Shown: positions 13,200 to 20,233 of the stretch, one piece after another
Layout: each line of letters opens with the position of its first letter
How positions within the stretch are numbered: the stretch's first letter is position 1
Source of the DNA: a virus
Length of the DNA: 38,544 nucleotides
Virus record (IMG/VR): IMGVR_UViG_3300035674_000008
Location: 1-38,544 of that record
Strand: one strand, 5' to 3'
Position numbers and translations under genes: made by a program
Notes under the pieces: generated by a model
Database searches by the model: none
The model's input: the letters and a program-made list of their open reading frames with translations, nothing else
Told to the model about the DNA's origin: nothing

Positions 13200-13421
13200 T
13201 CAGGCCTGAGGCGACGACTTGGGCTTCGGCATCGCGACCTTCCGAGTCCGCTTCACGGGGCCACGCCGCTTGCCGGGCAGCGGTGTCGTGGGGTTGTCGA
13301 GCCGCCAGTCGATGTAGGCCTTCAGGTCGGCGGATCGCCCCCCGTCGCCGACGAGTTCGCCGTATGCCTCCCACGTCTCCTTGTCGAGACGGAACCGGCG
13401 GAGGTCGCTGCTGTCGGGCAC
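13200..13421 (-). CDS. Leftward ribbon-helix-helix regulator
   Basis: This is a 73-residue product from GTG 13421; an ATG at 13499 would give 99 residues with a Pro/Thr-rich leader lying over the operator-like repeats. D-L-R-R-F-R-L-D-K-E-T-W forms the DNA-contacting strand, E-A-Y-G-E-L-V-G-D helix A, then G-G-R-S-A-D-L-K-A-Y-I-D-W-R-L helix B. This is the order of Arc/CopG-type proteins, and a Lys/Arg-rich tail follows. It diverges from the 13573 operon. A TACGCT hexamer six bases before the GTG would make the message leaderless. Autoregulation through 12-bp spaced GTRGC sites is inferred. Confidence 0.65.
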   Translation of the reverse strand: MPDSSDLRRFRLDKETWEAYGELVGDGGRSADLKAYIDWRLDNPTTPLPGKRRGPVKRTRKVAMPKPKSSPQA

Positions 13422-13572
13422 GCCGCCAGCGTAGGCGTCGGTCCTGGGGCTGGTCCACATCCGTGGCGACGTGTGTGGCACGTGTCCTGCTTGCGTCATG
13501 CCGCCATGGTAGCTACTTTTGTGGCTACAAGCGAGGCCACAGATCATCCCGCTTGAAGCATCGGAGGAACCC
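13422..13572. promoter_or_regulatory. Divergent promoter/operator with GTRGC half-sites
   Basis: GTRGC occurs as two pairs with 12-bp spacing: GTGGC at 13463 and 13475, then GTAGC at 13509 and GTGGC at 13521. The last pair lies in the near-repeats GTAGCTAC and GTGGCTAC. TGTGGC at 13520 and GCCACA at 13536 also form an inverted pair. TTGCGT (13491-13496), 17 bp, TACTTT (13514-13519) is a reasonable rightward promoter overlapping the second pair. Evenly phased half-sites are what ribbon-helix-helix dimers bind. Confidence 0.55.
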
Positions 13573-13770
13573 ATGACCGACCACGCCACACCCGTCCTCG
13601 ACGCCAACGGCAACGAGGTGCGCGTACCTGACGGCATCCAGCCCGACGACATGTTCCGCGCCTTCATGGCTGGCCGCGTCCCGGCCGGTTGCGGGCACCA
13701 CATCGCCGCCAGCGAGGCCCGCGCCGGATTCGACACCTGCGAGCGTTGCGCCGCCGGAGGTGCCGCATGA
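13573..13770 (+). CDS. Small Cys/His protein, unknown
   Basis: This is a 65-residue product from an ATG with a strong GGAGG. It is the first gene of the operon controlled by the 13422-13572 region. It has a beta-like start (T-P-V-L-D-A-N-G-N-E-V-R-V-P), a helix and then G-C-G-H-H-I-A followed by D-T-C-E-R-C-A, a C-x-H...C-x-x-C arrangement likely to bind zinc. The function is unknown. Confidence 0.65.
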   Translation: MTDHATPVLDANGNEVRVPDGIQPDDMFRAFMAGRVPAGCGHHIAASEARAGFDTCERCAAGGAA

Positions 13771-14180
13771 GCGCCGCCACCTGGCCCCCGCCCTGGACCC
13801 TCAAGCCCACCGAGGGCGACCCCCACGACGCAGAACCCCTCGACGGATGTGAGGGCATCGGCTGGGACCTGTCGTTCGGGTTCCGCCTCAACATCGCCCA
13901 CGACACCGCCGAGGACGTCAACTCGCCCCTCACGATCGGCGCGCACTTCAGCGACGCCGACCTGGCGCGTGGCTTCGTCCAGCGTCAGGTGACGCCCGAC
14001 CAGCTCGACACGCTGGCCCGGCTGCTGCTCGGCATCGCCGCGAAGCAGCGCGCCCGCGAGGCTGCCGCCAGTTCGCACTGCGAAGGCATCACGGAGGCCG
14101 AGGCCGACCTCTTCATGACCGCCCGGTGCGGCCGCAACGACCCGCACCGCGCCCACCGGCACGCGGAGGTGGCCCGATGA
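13767..14180 (+). CDS. Unknown protein
   Basis: This is a 137-residue product whose ATG overlaps the previous stop, with GGAGG upstream. It has a Trp/Pro-rich N-terminus (T-W-P-P-P-W-T-L-K-P-T-E), a middle acidic segment and a His/Arg end. No domain is recognised. It is coupled on both sides in a run of eleven overlapping genes. Confidence 0.6.
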   Translation: MSAATWPPPWTLKPTEGDPHDAEPLDGCEGIGWDLSFGFRLNIAHDTAEDVNSPLTIGAHFSDADLARGFVQRQVTPDQLDTLARLLLGIAAKQRAREAAASSHCEGITEAEADLFMTARCGRNDPHRAHRHAEVAR

Positions 14181-14440
14181 GCGCCAACGTTGCACACGCC
14201 CTCCGCGCCCTCGTTGACGAGATCAAGGCCGACCGCGGCGATGTCGAGGAGTACCTGATCGTCGACGACGTCCTCGAGCGGCTGCCCCGCTATGCCGCCG
14301 AGCTCGACTACCACGCCGAGCGGCTGGCGAAGGCCTACGACGTGGCCCGCGTGTGGCGGGGCTGGCGGCGCAACGCTGTCGGCCGGGTCCCTGACGCCAT
14401 CGCGGAAGTCCTCGACAAGCTGGTGGAGGACATGCCGTGA
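14177..14440 (+). CDS. Small helical protein, unknown
   Basis: This is an 87-residue, almost wholly alpha-helical product from an ATG overlapping the previous stop (GGAGG in front). It is acidic in the first half (D-E-I-K-A-D-R-G-D-V-E-E-Y) and basic in the second (R-V-W-R-G-W-R-R-N). There is no family match that I know. Confidence 0.55.
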   Translation: MSANVAHALRALVDEIKADRGDVEEYLIVDDVLERLPRYAAELDYHAERLAKAYDVARVWRGWRRNAVGRVPDAIAEVLDKLVEDMP

Positions 14441-14565
14441 GCGCCCCTGATGTGCTGCGTCAGGCAGCCACCCTCATCCGCCTGGCCATCTCCGCAAGTT
14501 GGTGTCAGGGCTGCGGCCGATACCACTGGTTCGGCGGCTGCGACGCGTTCGGTGATGACCAGTGA
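14437..14565 (+). CDS. Unknown very small Cys protein (42 residues)
   Basis: It starts at a GTG overlapping the previous TGA, and its TGA overlaps the next GTG. A short helix (V-L-R-Q-A-A-T-L-I-R-L-A) is followed by W-C-Q-G-C-G-R-Y-H-W-F-G-G-C, a compact C-x-x-C...H...C cluster that could hold one zinc ion. The double overlap and the metal-site pattern support a real gene despite its size. Confidence 0.5.
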   Translation: MSAPDVLRQAATLIRLAISASWCQGCGRYHWFGGCDAFGDDQ

Positions 14566-14885
14566 GTAGCGCCGTGGACGTCACCCTGCTCATCACGGAG
14601 ATCGTGGTCAGCGTCCTACCCAACGACCACGAGCTGTTCGACACCTACGCCATCACGGTGGCCTGGCGGGGCAACGACCAGTACGCAGTCGTGCGGCGCG
14701 GTCAATGCCTCGGCGTCGACGGGACCTGGACGTACGAGCTGCGTCCGTCCTCGCGCACCGACGAGTGGATCGCTGCCCACCGGTTCCCGTACATGGAAGC
14801 GCTACGGATCGCCCGCCGGGCAGTCCTCGAGGTGACGGTGAACGGCAAGACCGCCGCCGACCTGCTCGCTGAGGAGGCCGCATGA
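14562..14885 (+). CDS. Unknown protein
   Basis: This is a 107-residue product from a GTG overlapping the previous stop. It is a predicted alpha/beta protein with alternating hydrophobic strands (V-T-L-L-I-T-E-I-V-V-S-V-L) and a helical end (A-L-R-I-A-R-R-A-V-L-E-V). No family is recognised. It is coupled to the next ATG by the overlap at 14882. Confidence 0.6.
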   Translation: MSSAVDVTLLITEIVVSVLPNDHELFDTYAITVAWRGNDQYAVVRRGQCLGVDGTWTYELRPSSRTDEWIAAHRFPYMEALRIARRAVLEVTVNGKTAADLLAEEAA

Positions 14886-15082
14886 CCACCCCTCACGCGG
14901 AGGTGTTGGCCGCCGCCCTCCACCACGACACCGACCAGGTCCGCGCCGGCATCGCCCGCCTGGACCAGCCCACCACCGAACGGCTCCGCCACGCCTGCGT
15001 CCGCGTCGCGGAGGCGTGCATGGATCACGAAGACCGGCTCGCCTGGGACCGGCGACACCAAGCCAAGGAAAACGCCGCATGA
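14882..15082 (+). CDS. Small helical protein, unknown
   Basis: This is a 66-residue helical product from an ATG overlapping the previous stop, with GAGGAGG upstream. It is rich in His, Arg and Ala (E-R-L-R-H-A-C-V-R-V-A-E-A-C-M). No family is recognised. Confidence 0.55.
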   Translation: MTTPHAEVLAAALHHDTDQVRAGIARLDQPTTERLRHACVRVAEACMDHEDRLAWDRRHQAKENAA

Positions 15083-15324
15083 GCGACACCCGCACCGACA
15101 TCACCAAGCTCGCCTTCAACGCCACCGACAAGGCCATGGCCGCCCTCAACGAGGCCGCCGACCGCACCGGCCTGTCCCGCACCGACGCCGCGAACCGCGC
15201 CCTGCAGCTGTACGCCGCGGTCCTCGCCGCCGAACCCGGCCAGGCCCTCACCTTCGACGAGCCGCAGCTTGGCCCGCGCGTCCTCGCCGTGTTCGCAGCC
15301 GACGACCAGGAGGCCACCGCATGA
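15079..15324 (+). CDS. Ribbon-helix-helix-like protein
   Basis: This is an 81-residue product from an ATG overlapping the previous TGA with AAGGAA upstream. The N-terminal 55 residues follow an RHH scheme: T-D-I-T-K-L-A-F-N-A strand, D-K-A-M-A-A-L-N-E-A-A-D-R-T-G helix, then L-S-R-T-D-A-A-N-R-A-L-Q-L-Y helix. The acidic C-terminal 25 residues may contact a partner. It could be a second regulator of this small-gene region; targets are unknown. Confidence 0.6.
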   Translation: MSDTRTDITKLAFNATDKAMAALNEAADRTGLSRTDAANRALQLYAAVLAAEPGQALTFDEPQLGPRVLAVFAADDQEATA

Positions 15325-15641
15325 CCGTCTACGTCGACAACTTCCGCGCCCCCGCCCGTGTCGGGAACATCCGCGGACGCTGGTCCCACCTCACCGCTGA
15401 CACCCCCGCTGAACTGCACCAGTTCGCCACCCTCATCGGGCTCAAGACGAGCTGGTTCCAGGCCAAGTGCAAGCACGGCCCGTGCCCCACCATCGACGGT
15501 GTCTGCGCCCATTTCCACTACGACGTCGTCGACGCCAAGCGCACTGAGGCTATCGCTGCCGGCGCCAAGGGCATCGACATCCGCGAGCTGGGCGCGATCG
15601 TCTCCGCGCGCCGCCCCGAGTACCGGAGGGCGAGCGCATGA
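15321..15641 (+). CDS. DUF4031 family protein
   Basis: This is a 106-residue product from an ATG overlapping the previous stop. It matches DUF4031 as I know it: M-T-V-Y-V-D-N at the start, then W-S-H-L-T-A-D-T-P-A-E-L-H-Q-F-A, I-G-L-K-T-S-W-F-Q and, near the middle, H-F-H-Y-D-V-V-D-A-K-R. A C-K-H-G-P-C insert is present. The family is widespread in actinobacteria and their phages and has no assigned biochemical role. Confidence 0.8.
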   Translation: MTVYVDNFRAPARVGNIRGRWSHLTADTPAELHQFATLIGLKTSWFQAKCKHGPCPTIDGVCAHFHYDVVDAKRTEAIAAGAKGIDIRELGAIVSARRPEYRRASA

Positions 15642-15853
15642 GCACCGCCAGCACCGTCGACGCCTGGAACAAGCGTGTCGTCGTCGGCACCCACGTCCGC
15701 TACTGGACCGGCGTTCGTGAGGACGAGCCGAAGACCGGCGAGACCCGCAGCCAGGCGCAGCTGCTCGGAGGGCACACGCCCGTCGTGTGGGTGACCGGAC
15801 ACGCCGCGTGCATCGCCCTGACCCACGTCGACCCGATCGAAGCCGCCGCATGA
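15638..15853 (+). CDS. Conserved small actinophage protein, unknown
   Basis: This is a 71-residue product from an ATG overlapping the previous stop. It has the pattern V-R-Y-W-T-G, then L-L-G-G-H-T-P-V-V-W-V-T-G-H and C-I-A-L-T-H-V-D-P, which I recall from many Streptomyces phage early regions. It is predicted to be a small beta-barrel-like fold. The function is unknown. Confidence 0.6.
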   Translation: MSTASTVDAWNKRVVVGTHVRYWTGVREDEPKTGETRSQAQLLGGHTPVVWVTGHAACIALTHVDPIEAAA

Positions 15854-16068
15854 CCGCCGCCAACCTGCCCCGCTGGGTGTGGGACCTCGTCATCCACCTC
15901 CAGCGCGCCGAAGCCGAACACGGCCCCATGTACCTCGACCGCACCGCCGAAGGGCAGGGTTTCGTCGCCGCCCCCTGGTGCCCGAAGAGTGCCCTGGACG
16001 AGGTGCCTGCCGACGTCCAGGCCAACGCCGCCGCCATCCGCGCCTACGTAGGAGACACGCTGCTGTGA
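15850..16068 (+). CDS. Unknown small protein
   Basis: This is a 72-residue product from an ATG overlapping the previous TGA. It starts L-P-R-W-V-W-D-L-V-I-H-L-Q-R-A-E-A-E-H-G and has a W-C-P-K-S motif and a helical end. No family is recognised. It is coupled to the next GTG. Confidence 0.55.
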   Translation: MTAANLPRWVWDLVIHLQRAEAEHGPMYLDRTAEGQGFVAAPWCPKSALDEVPADVQANAAAIRAYVGDTLL

Positions 16069-16205
16069 CCGCCCAGCCCTCCCGTGACCAGCCCGCCCCG
16101 GACCGGCCCGAACGCGACCGATTCCAGCCCGCCCCCGCAGAGCAGGCCGACGCGCGCCGCATCACCGACGCCGTCATGGCACGACTCGACGAGGGGCGCC
16201 GATGA
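16065..16205 (+). CDS. Unknown very small charged protein (46 residues)
   Basis: It starts at a GTG overlapping the previous TGA with GGAGA upstream, and its TGA overlaps the next ATG. It is Pro/Arg/Asp rich and disordered-looking in the first half, with a short helix at the end (I-T-D-A-V-M-A-R-L-D-E). Support is positional. Confidence 0.45.
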   Translation: MTAQPSRDQPAPDRPERDRFQPAPAEQADARRITDAVMARLDEGRR

Positions 16206-16372
16206 ACCGCCACCTGTTCGCCGTGGTCTACACCGGGACGGCCACGCTGCTCGGCTGGGCCGTCACCCTCGCATACCAGGTGGGCGTGCCGTTCTGGGCC
16301 CGCGCCGCAGCCGTGTTCACCACCCTGCCGGCCTTGTGCTGGTGGCTGAACCGGCGCCTGCGCCAGGACTGA
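16202..16372 (+). CDS. Small two-helix membrane protein (56 residues)
   Basis: The ATG overlaps the previous TGA (GATGA) with GAGGGG upstream. Two hydrophobic segments are visible: residues 5-25 (L-F-A-V-V-Y-T-G-T-A and on) and residues 32-49 (P-F-W-A-R-A-A-A-V-F-T-T-L). It ends W-L-N-R-R-L-R-Q-D, a positive cytoplasmic tail. It closes the 13573-16372 operon. The function is unknown; the two-TM shape resembles a small holin, but lysis genes are not otherwise present here. Confidence 0.55.
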   Translation: MNRHLFAVVYTGTATLLGWAVTLAYQVGVPFWARAAAVFTTLPALCWWLNRRLRQD

Positions 16373-16611
16373 CCTCTCCCCGCAACACCCTCCCGACCGC
16401 ACCACCCGATAGGGCTATTGCGGACTTGGAGATGAGCAATCCCGTTACAGCACAACGGATTCAGCGGAAGAAACACTGATCGGAATGAGGGTGTGGCGTG
16501 CTCGAACACACGTCGGAGCGCCGTAGAATTAGAACGCGCGGCCAAGGTGCTGGACACACCCTGACCGCGCTAACCCGACCGCTTCCGACCAAACCGGAAG
16601 GGGGCCAGGCT
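16373..16611 (+). promoter_or_regulatory. Leader region: TAGAAT promoter and two hairpins
   Basis: This non-coding stretch separates the small-gene operon from the replication operon. TAGAAT at 16524-16529 is the best -10 element seen in the window, with TCGAAC 16 bases upstream as a weak -35. Transcription would begin near 16535, right at a stem formed by GCGCGG (16536-16541) and CCGCGC (16565-16570) enclosing GGTG/CACC (16546-16549, 16557-16560). A second hairpin, CTTCCG (16582-16587) with CGGAAG (16595-16600), covers the GGAAGG preceding the GTG at 16612. This suggests leader-based control of translation. From 16373 to 16523 I see nothing else. Confidence 0.5.
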
Positions 16612-16719
16612 GTGCAAAAGCCTACGGCTTCAGCCTACGCCTTCAGCAACGAACTCGCCGTGCACGCCCCCAGCGCGTCTGTCAACTACTCGACCAAGTT
16701 GGCGGGAGTAGCGCGGTGA
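16612..16719 (+). CDS. Possible 35-residue upstream ORF coupled to the replication gene
   Basis: GTG 16612 is preceded by GGAAGGGGG and opens a 35-codon frame whose TGA overlaps the GTG of the next gene (GTGA at 16716). The product is Ser/Ala/Thr rich with no domain. The frame is open from 16498, but that start lies upstream of the putative transcription start. It may be a leader peptide that couples translation of the replisome gene rather than a functional protein. Confidence 0.4.
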   Translation: MQKPTASAYAFSNELAVHAPSASVNYSTKLAGVAR

Positions 16720-17606
16720 CATGGTTCAAAGTCGACGACTCGTTCTACGACCACCTCAAGGTGTTCGACGCCCCCGACTGCGCCGTGGCGTTGTGGGTTC
16801 GCGCCGGCGCCTGGGCCGCACGGAACCTCACCGACGGGTTCGTGCCGTCCGGGATGCCCGCACGTCTCTGCGACGACGCCGACAACGCAGTCAAGGAACT
16901 CGTCCGCCGCAAGCTGTGGTCACGCGTGAAGGACGGTTACCGGTTCCACGACTGGACGAAGTACCAACCGACACGAGAGTCAGTCGAACACGAGCGTGAG
17001 GCCGCGACCGAACGCAAGCGGCGCGAGCGGGACCGCCGCAAATCCGAGAAGGCGCAGGTCAACACGCCTGCCGTCACGGACACGTCACGGCGTGACGCCC
17101 CCGTGACGGCAGGCGTGACTCACGGGGCTGTCACAGCCCCCCGACCCGACCCGACCACTTCTTCTAACGAAGAAGTCCTTGGGTCGCCTGCGGCTCCCCC
17201 CGGCATCGAAGACGACCGGACCAAGAACGGCACCCGGATCCCCGACGACTTCCAGGTCACCCCTGCGATGGTCGAGTGGGCCAAGCGGGTCTGCCCAGAC
17301 ATCGACGGCAGGTCCGAGACCGCCAAGTTCATCAACTACTGGCAGGCCAAGCCCGGCAAGGACGGACTGAAGCTCAGCTGGAACCGCACCTGGCAGAACT
17401 GGATGCGCACCGCTCAAGAGCGACGAACGCAGCCTCGCCAGAACGGGTCGCTGGGATCGTTCGGCGCGGAATCCAACGCCCCGAAGAACTACAAGGCCGG
17501 CCTTCGCTGCGAACTGCACCCCTCGCAACCGAAGAACACCTGCGGATCGTGCCGCGCCGAACAACTCGCCGCCGGCCGTCCCGCCACAACACGGAGGGCG
17601 TCATGA
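16716..17606 (+). CDS. Replisome organiser / replication initiation-like protein
   Basis: This is a 296-residue product from a GTG overlapping the previous stop. The N-terminal 85 residues are typical of phage replication organisers: M-T-W-F-K-V-D-D-S-F, W-V-R-A-G-A-W-A-A, D-G-F-V-P and L-W, ending F-H-D-W-T-K-Y-Q-P-T. A charged linker (R-K-R-R-E-R-D-R-R-K) follows. Residues 170-235 resemble a DnaT/DnaD-like domain: I-P-D-D-F, M-V-E-W-A-K-R, F-I-N-Y-W and W-N-R-T-W-Q-N-W-M. It ends with a C-E-L-H...C-G-S-C zinc knuckle. It sits directly before DnaB and probably loads that helicase at the phage origin. Confidence 0.75.
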   Translation: MTWFKVDDSFYDHLKVFDAPDCAVALWVRAGAWAARNLTDGFVPSGMPARLCDDADNAVKELVRRKLWSRVKDGYRFHDWTKYQPTRESVEHEREAATERKRRERDRRKSEKAQVNTPAVTDTSRRDAPVTAGVTHGAVTAPRPDPTTSSNEEVLGSPAAPPGIEDDRTKNGTRIPDDFQVTPAMVEWAKRVCPDIDGRSETAKFINYWQAKPGKDGLKLSWNRTWQNWMRTAQERRTQPRQNGSLGSFGAESNAPKNYKAGLRCELHPSQPKNTCGSCRAEQLAAGRPATTRRAS

Positions 17607-18994
17607 GCACAGCACCCGAGGAAGCCACACCCGCACGGCATCTACACGCCGTTGATGACGTCACCTGGTCTCAACATCCAATGGCCGACACGGCCGCCGA
17701 ACAGGTCGTCCTCGGCATGATGATGACTTCCCTCAGGGCGGTCGACGAGGTCGCCGACCAGATCACCGCCCGCGACTTCTCCACCGTCCGCCACAGCACC
17801 CTGTTCACTGCGCTCATCGGCCTGTGGGCGGCCAACGGCCCTACCGACCCCGTAGCTGTCGCCCGCGAGCTCGATTCCGCCGGGGAACTCGAACGCGCTG
17901 GCGGGATCCCGTACCTGCACACCCTCACCGAGCGGGTCCCCACGACCGCCGGCACTGCCAGCTTCTACGCCCGGATCGTCACCGACTGGGCGAAGCGGCG
18001 CCGGATCCGCGAAGCGGGACTACGGATCGTGCACACCTCGCAATCGCTGCAGAAGCCCGTCGACGAAGTTGTCGACACCGCCCAAGCCGAAATCCACGCA
18101 GCGACCGTCAACCAGACCACCGGCACCCTCGCCCACTACGGCGAGTTCGCCGACGGAGAACTCGACCACCTGGAGAAGCTCATGAACGGTGACATCAGCA
18201 AGGGCCTCAGTTCGGGCATCGGCGCCCTGGACGACCTGATCGGCGGGTTCCTGCCCGGCCAACTCGTCATCCCCGCCGGCCGCCCCGGGATGGGCAAGTC
18301 GACGGCTGGCCTCGGATTCGCCATCGCGGCCGCCCGGCGCGGACACCCGGCGCTCGTGTTCAGCCTCGAGATGTCGAAGCGGGAACTGACGTGGCGGATG
18401 CTGTCGGCCGTCGGAGACATCGAACTGTCCGCGTTCACGACCGGGCGGATGACCCCGCAGCAGTTCGCAGCCGCCAAGAAGGCGTCGAAGGAAGTCGCGT
18501 CGTGGCCCATCCACATCGACGACCAGTCCCACACCGTGGCTGACATCCGTTCGGCGGCCCGTCGGTTCCGGCAGCGCCACGACAGCCTCGGCATCGTGTT
18601 CGTCGACTACCTGCAGCGGATCCGTTCAACGCAGAAGTTCGACCGGCGCGACCTCGAGGTCGGCCGCAACGCCTCTGACCTGAAGACGCTGGGGCAGGAG
18701 CTCGGTACCACGATGATCGTCCCGGCGCAGCTGAACCGGGGGCCGGAGTCCCGCACGGACCGCCGGCCACAGCTGTCCGACATGCGTGACAGCGGTGAGA
18801 TCGAGCAGGAAGCCGACATCGTCATCCTGCTGCACCGAGACGACTACTACGACAAGGAGTCCCCCCGAGCAGGTGAAGCGGACTTCATCGTGGCCAAGCA
18901 CCGTAACGGGCCGACCGACACGGTCACGGTCGCGGCGCTGCTGCACCGCTCCCAGTTCGCCGACTACGGCATCCCGTCCGAGCCGGCGGTCTGA
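17603..18994 (+). CDS. dnaB: Replicative DNA helicase, DnaB family
   Basis: This is a 463-residue product, normal for DnaB. The ATG overlaps the previous TGA with GGAGGG upstream. The N-terminal helical domain (A-A-E-Q-V-V-L-G-M-M-M) is followed by a linker and the RecA-like motor. Walker A is G-R-P-G-M-G-K232-S-T, motif H1a is F-S-L-E-M-S, Walker B is V-F-V-D335-Y-L-Q, and motif H3/H4 contains P-A-Q-L-N-R-G, S-G-E-I-E-Q-E-A-D and K-H-R-N-G. It unwinds DNA at the phage fork, loaded by the upstream organiser. Confidence 0.93.
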   Translation: MSTAPEEATPARHLHAVDDVTWSQHPMADTAAEQVVLGMMMTSLRAVDEVADQITARDFSTVRHSTLFTALIGLWAANGPTDPVAVARELDSAGELERAGGIPYLHTLTERVPTTAGTASFYARIVTDWAKRRRIREAGLRIVHTSQSLQKPVDEVVDTAQAEIHAATVNQTTGTLAHYGEFADGELDHLEKLMNGDISKGLSSGIGALDDLIGGFLPGQLVIPAGRPGMGKSTAGLGFAIAAARRGHPALVFSLEMSKRELTWRMLSAVGDIELSAFTTGRMTPQQFAAAKKASKEVASWPIHIDDQSHTVADIRSAARRFRQRHDSLGIVFVDYLQRIRSTQKFDRRDLEVGRNASDLKTLGQELGTTMIVPAQLNRGPESRTDRRPQLSDMRDSGEIEQEADIVILLHRDDYYDKESPRAGEADFIVAKHRNGPTDTVTVAALLHRSQFADYGIPSEPAV

Positions 18995-18997
18995 CCG

Positions 18998-19744
18998 ATG
19001 CCCGCTCTGACCGTGCGCAACGCAGAGATCCGCACCGCCAGCGTCGAAGTCAAGACCCTCGCCATGTCGGGCAAGCAGGTCACCCTGGCCGTCTTCCGGC
19101 AACTGCGGGAGCAGCCCCTCATCGCGGAGGACGGCCGACTGAACGGCCAGCCGTGGGGCGTCATCAACTACCACCCCGACAAGTGCGCCGACGCGCTCCC
19201 CCACCTGCACGTGGTGTGGCAGTCCGGCTCGGACCTGTTCCGGGCCAGCGAGTTGGTCGACGCGCAGTTCGACCCGTACTTCGACGCTGCCGCTGGATCC
19301 GACTACTTGGAATCGCAGGTCCGATACACCCTCGCTTGCGGCGTCGGCAGGCTCCCCGGGTCGCGCGACGAGCAGATTCGGAAGGAGGTCAACGGTCTGA
19401 CGGTACGCATCAAGGTCAGTGACGCTGTGATTGCGGCCCTGTCGGTGCATGAGTTGTTGGAGGGCTATCGGGGCGACCTCGCGGGCCGGGGTGACGAACT
19501 CGTCTGGACTTACGAGTCGCGAGTCGATGGCGGCGGCGGCCGGGTGGAGAGGCCTCTGAGGCAGGTCGTGGCCAAGCTTGAGGCTCAACTTGACGAGCGG
19601 ATCAACAAGCTGAATGGGACTGCGTTGCAGGCTGCGACCCAGCGGCTGGTGGATGAGGTTGCCGTCGAGTGTGAGCGCCGCGTCCGACATCGCGCCGCGA
19701 GGAAGGCTCTCGCCGACCTGCCACAGCTTTTCATCGCGGTTTAG
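18998..19744 (+). CDS. Conserved unknown protein after DnaB
   Basis: This is a 248-residue product starting at an ATG three bases after the helicase stop. The first 120 residues (V-R-N-A-E-I-R-T-A-S-V-E-V, S-G-K-Q-V-T-L-A-V-F-R-Q-L, W-G-V-I-N-Y-H-P-D) are a mixed alpha/beta domain I recall from other actinophage replication operons, without a known function. The C-terminal part is helical. The gene ends at a strong hairpin. A role in replication is inferred from position. Confidence 0.65.
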   Translation: MPALTVRNAEIRTASVEVKTLAMSGKQVTLAVFRQLREQPLIAEDGRLNGQPWGVINYHPDKCADALPHLHVVWQSGSDLFRASELVDAQFDPYFDAAAGSDYLESQVRYTLACGVGRLPGSRDEQIRKEVNGLTVRIKVSDAVIAALSVHELLEGYRGDLAGRGDELVWTYESRVDGGGGRVERPLRQVVAKLEAQLDERINKLNGTALQAATQRLVDEVAVECERRVRHRAARKALADLPQLFIAV

Positions 19745-19754
19745 CCCGGCGGGC

Positions 19755-19787
19755 GGGGATCGACCTGCCGATATCAAGTCGATCCCC
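19755..19787 (+). terminator. Perfect 10-bp hairpin terminating the replication operon
   Basis: GGGGATCGAC (19755-19764) pairs perfectly with GTCGATCCCC (19778-19787) around a 13-base loop, just past the stop at 19744. No T-run follows. A new gene with its own GGGAG site begins 37 bases later, so it probably separates transcription units. Confidence 0.7.
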
Positions 19788-19824
19788 GCGCCCCCATCCT
19801 GCACCACCCGATCGAGGGAGAAGC

Positions 19825-20229
19825 ATGAACCGCGACATTGAGGACCAGGCCGCCACCGCCATGCCGCTGCGCGTCAAGAAATGGGAGCACAGGGTTCCCG
19901 CCGGCGGCGAGCTGACGGTTGAGCAGTGGCTGCCGCGCTTCGACTTCGCCGCCAGCATCGAGCGCGTGATGAACGCGACCCCGGAGGAGCGTGCCCGGTG
20001 GGCGGCCGAGAGCGCGCGCCGGGAGGCGGAGGCTGAGCAGGCCCGTGCCGCTGAGCGTGCGGCGACCGCACCCGTTGGCCTGACCGTGGACGCCCTCGCG
20101 GCGCGTATGGGCTGGTCCCGTGAGTACGCGGAGCATCTGGTGCAGCCGTACTGCGGCTGCGAGGAGGAGTCGTACGGCGGCGGGTGGTCGTACTGCCGGC
20201 ACGCCCGCGACCTGGACCTGGAGCAGTGA
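19825..20229 (+). CDS. Unknown protein with HTH-like and Cys-rich end
   Basis: This is a 134-residue product from an ATG with GAGGGAGA upstream. A helical, Arg/Glu/Ala-rich centre (E-E-R-A-R-W-A-A-E-S-A-R-R) leads to L-T-V-D-A-L-A-A-R-M-G-W-S-R-E-Y-A-E-H, an HTH-like element echoing the W-S-R-E-Y of the regulator at 4224. The end has Y-C-G-C-E-E-E...Y-C-R-H. DNA binding is possible. The function is unknown. Confidence 0.6.
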   Translation: MNRDIEDQAATAMPLRVKKWEHRVPAGGELTVEQWLPRFDFAASIERVMNATPEERARWAAESARREAEAEQARAAERAATAPVGLTVDALAARMGWSREYAEHLVQPYCGCEEESYGGGWSYCRHARDLDLEQ

Positions 20230-20233
20230 TCCA

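Noticed and set aside
13422-14195. The long upstream extension of the leftward ribbon-helix-helix frame
   Set aside because: It would run antisense through two well-supported genes. Only the last 73-99 residues have a recognisable fold.
18626-19807. A 393-residue minus-strand open frame
   Set aside because: It is antisense to the dnaB C-terminus and the next gene. It has hydrophobic strings but no family pattern.
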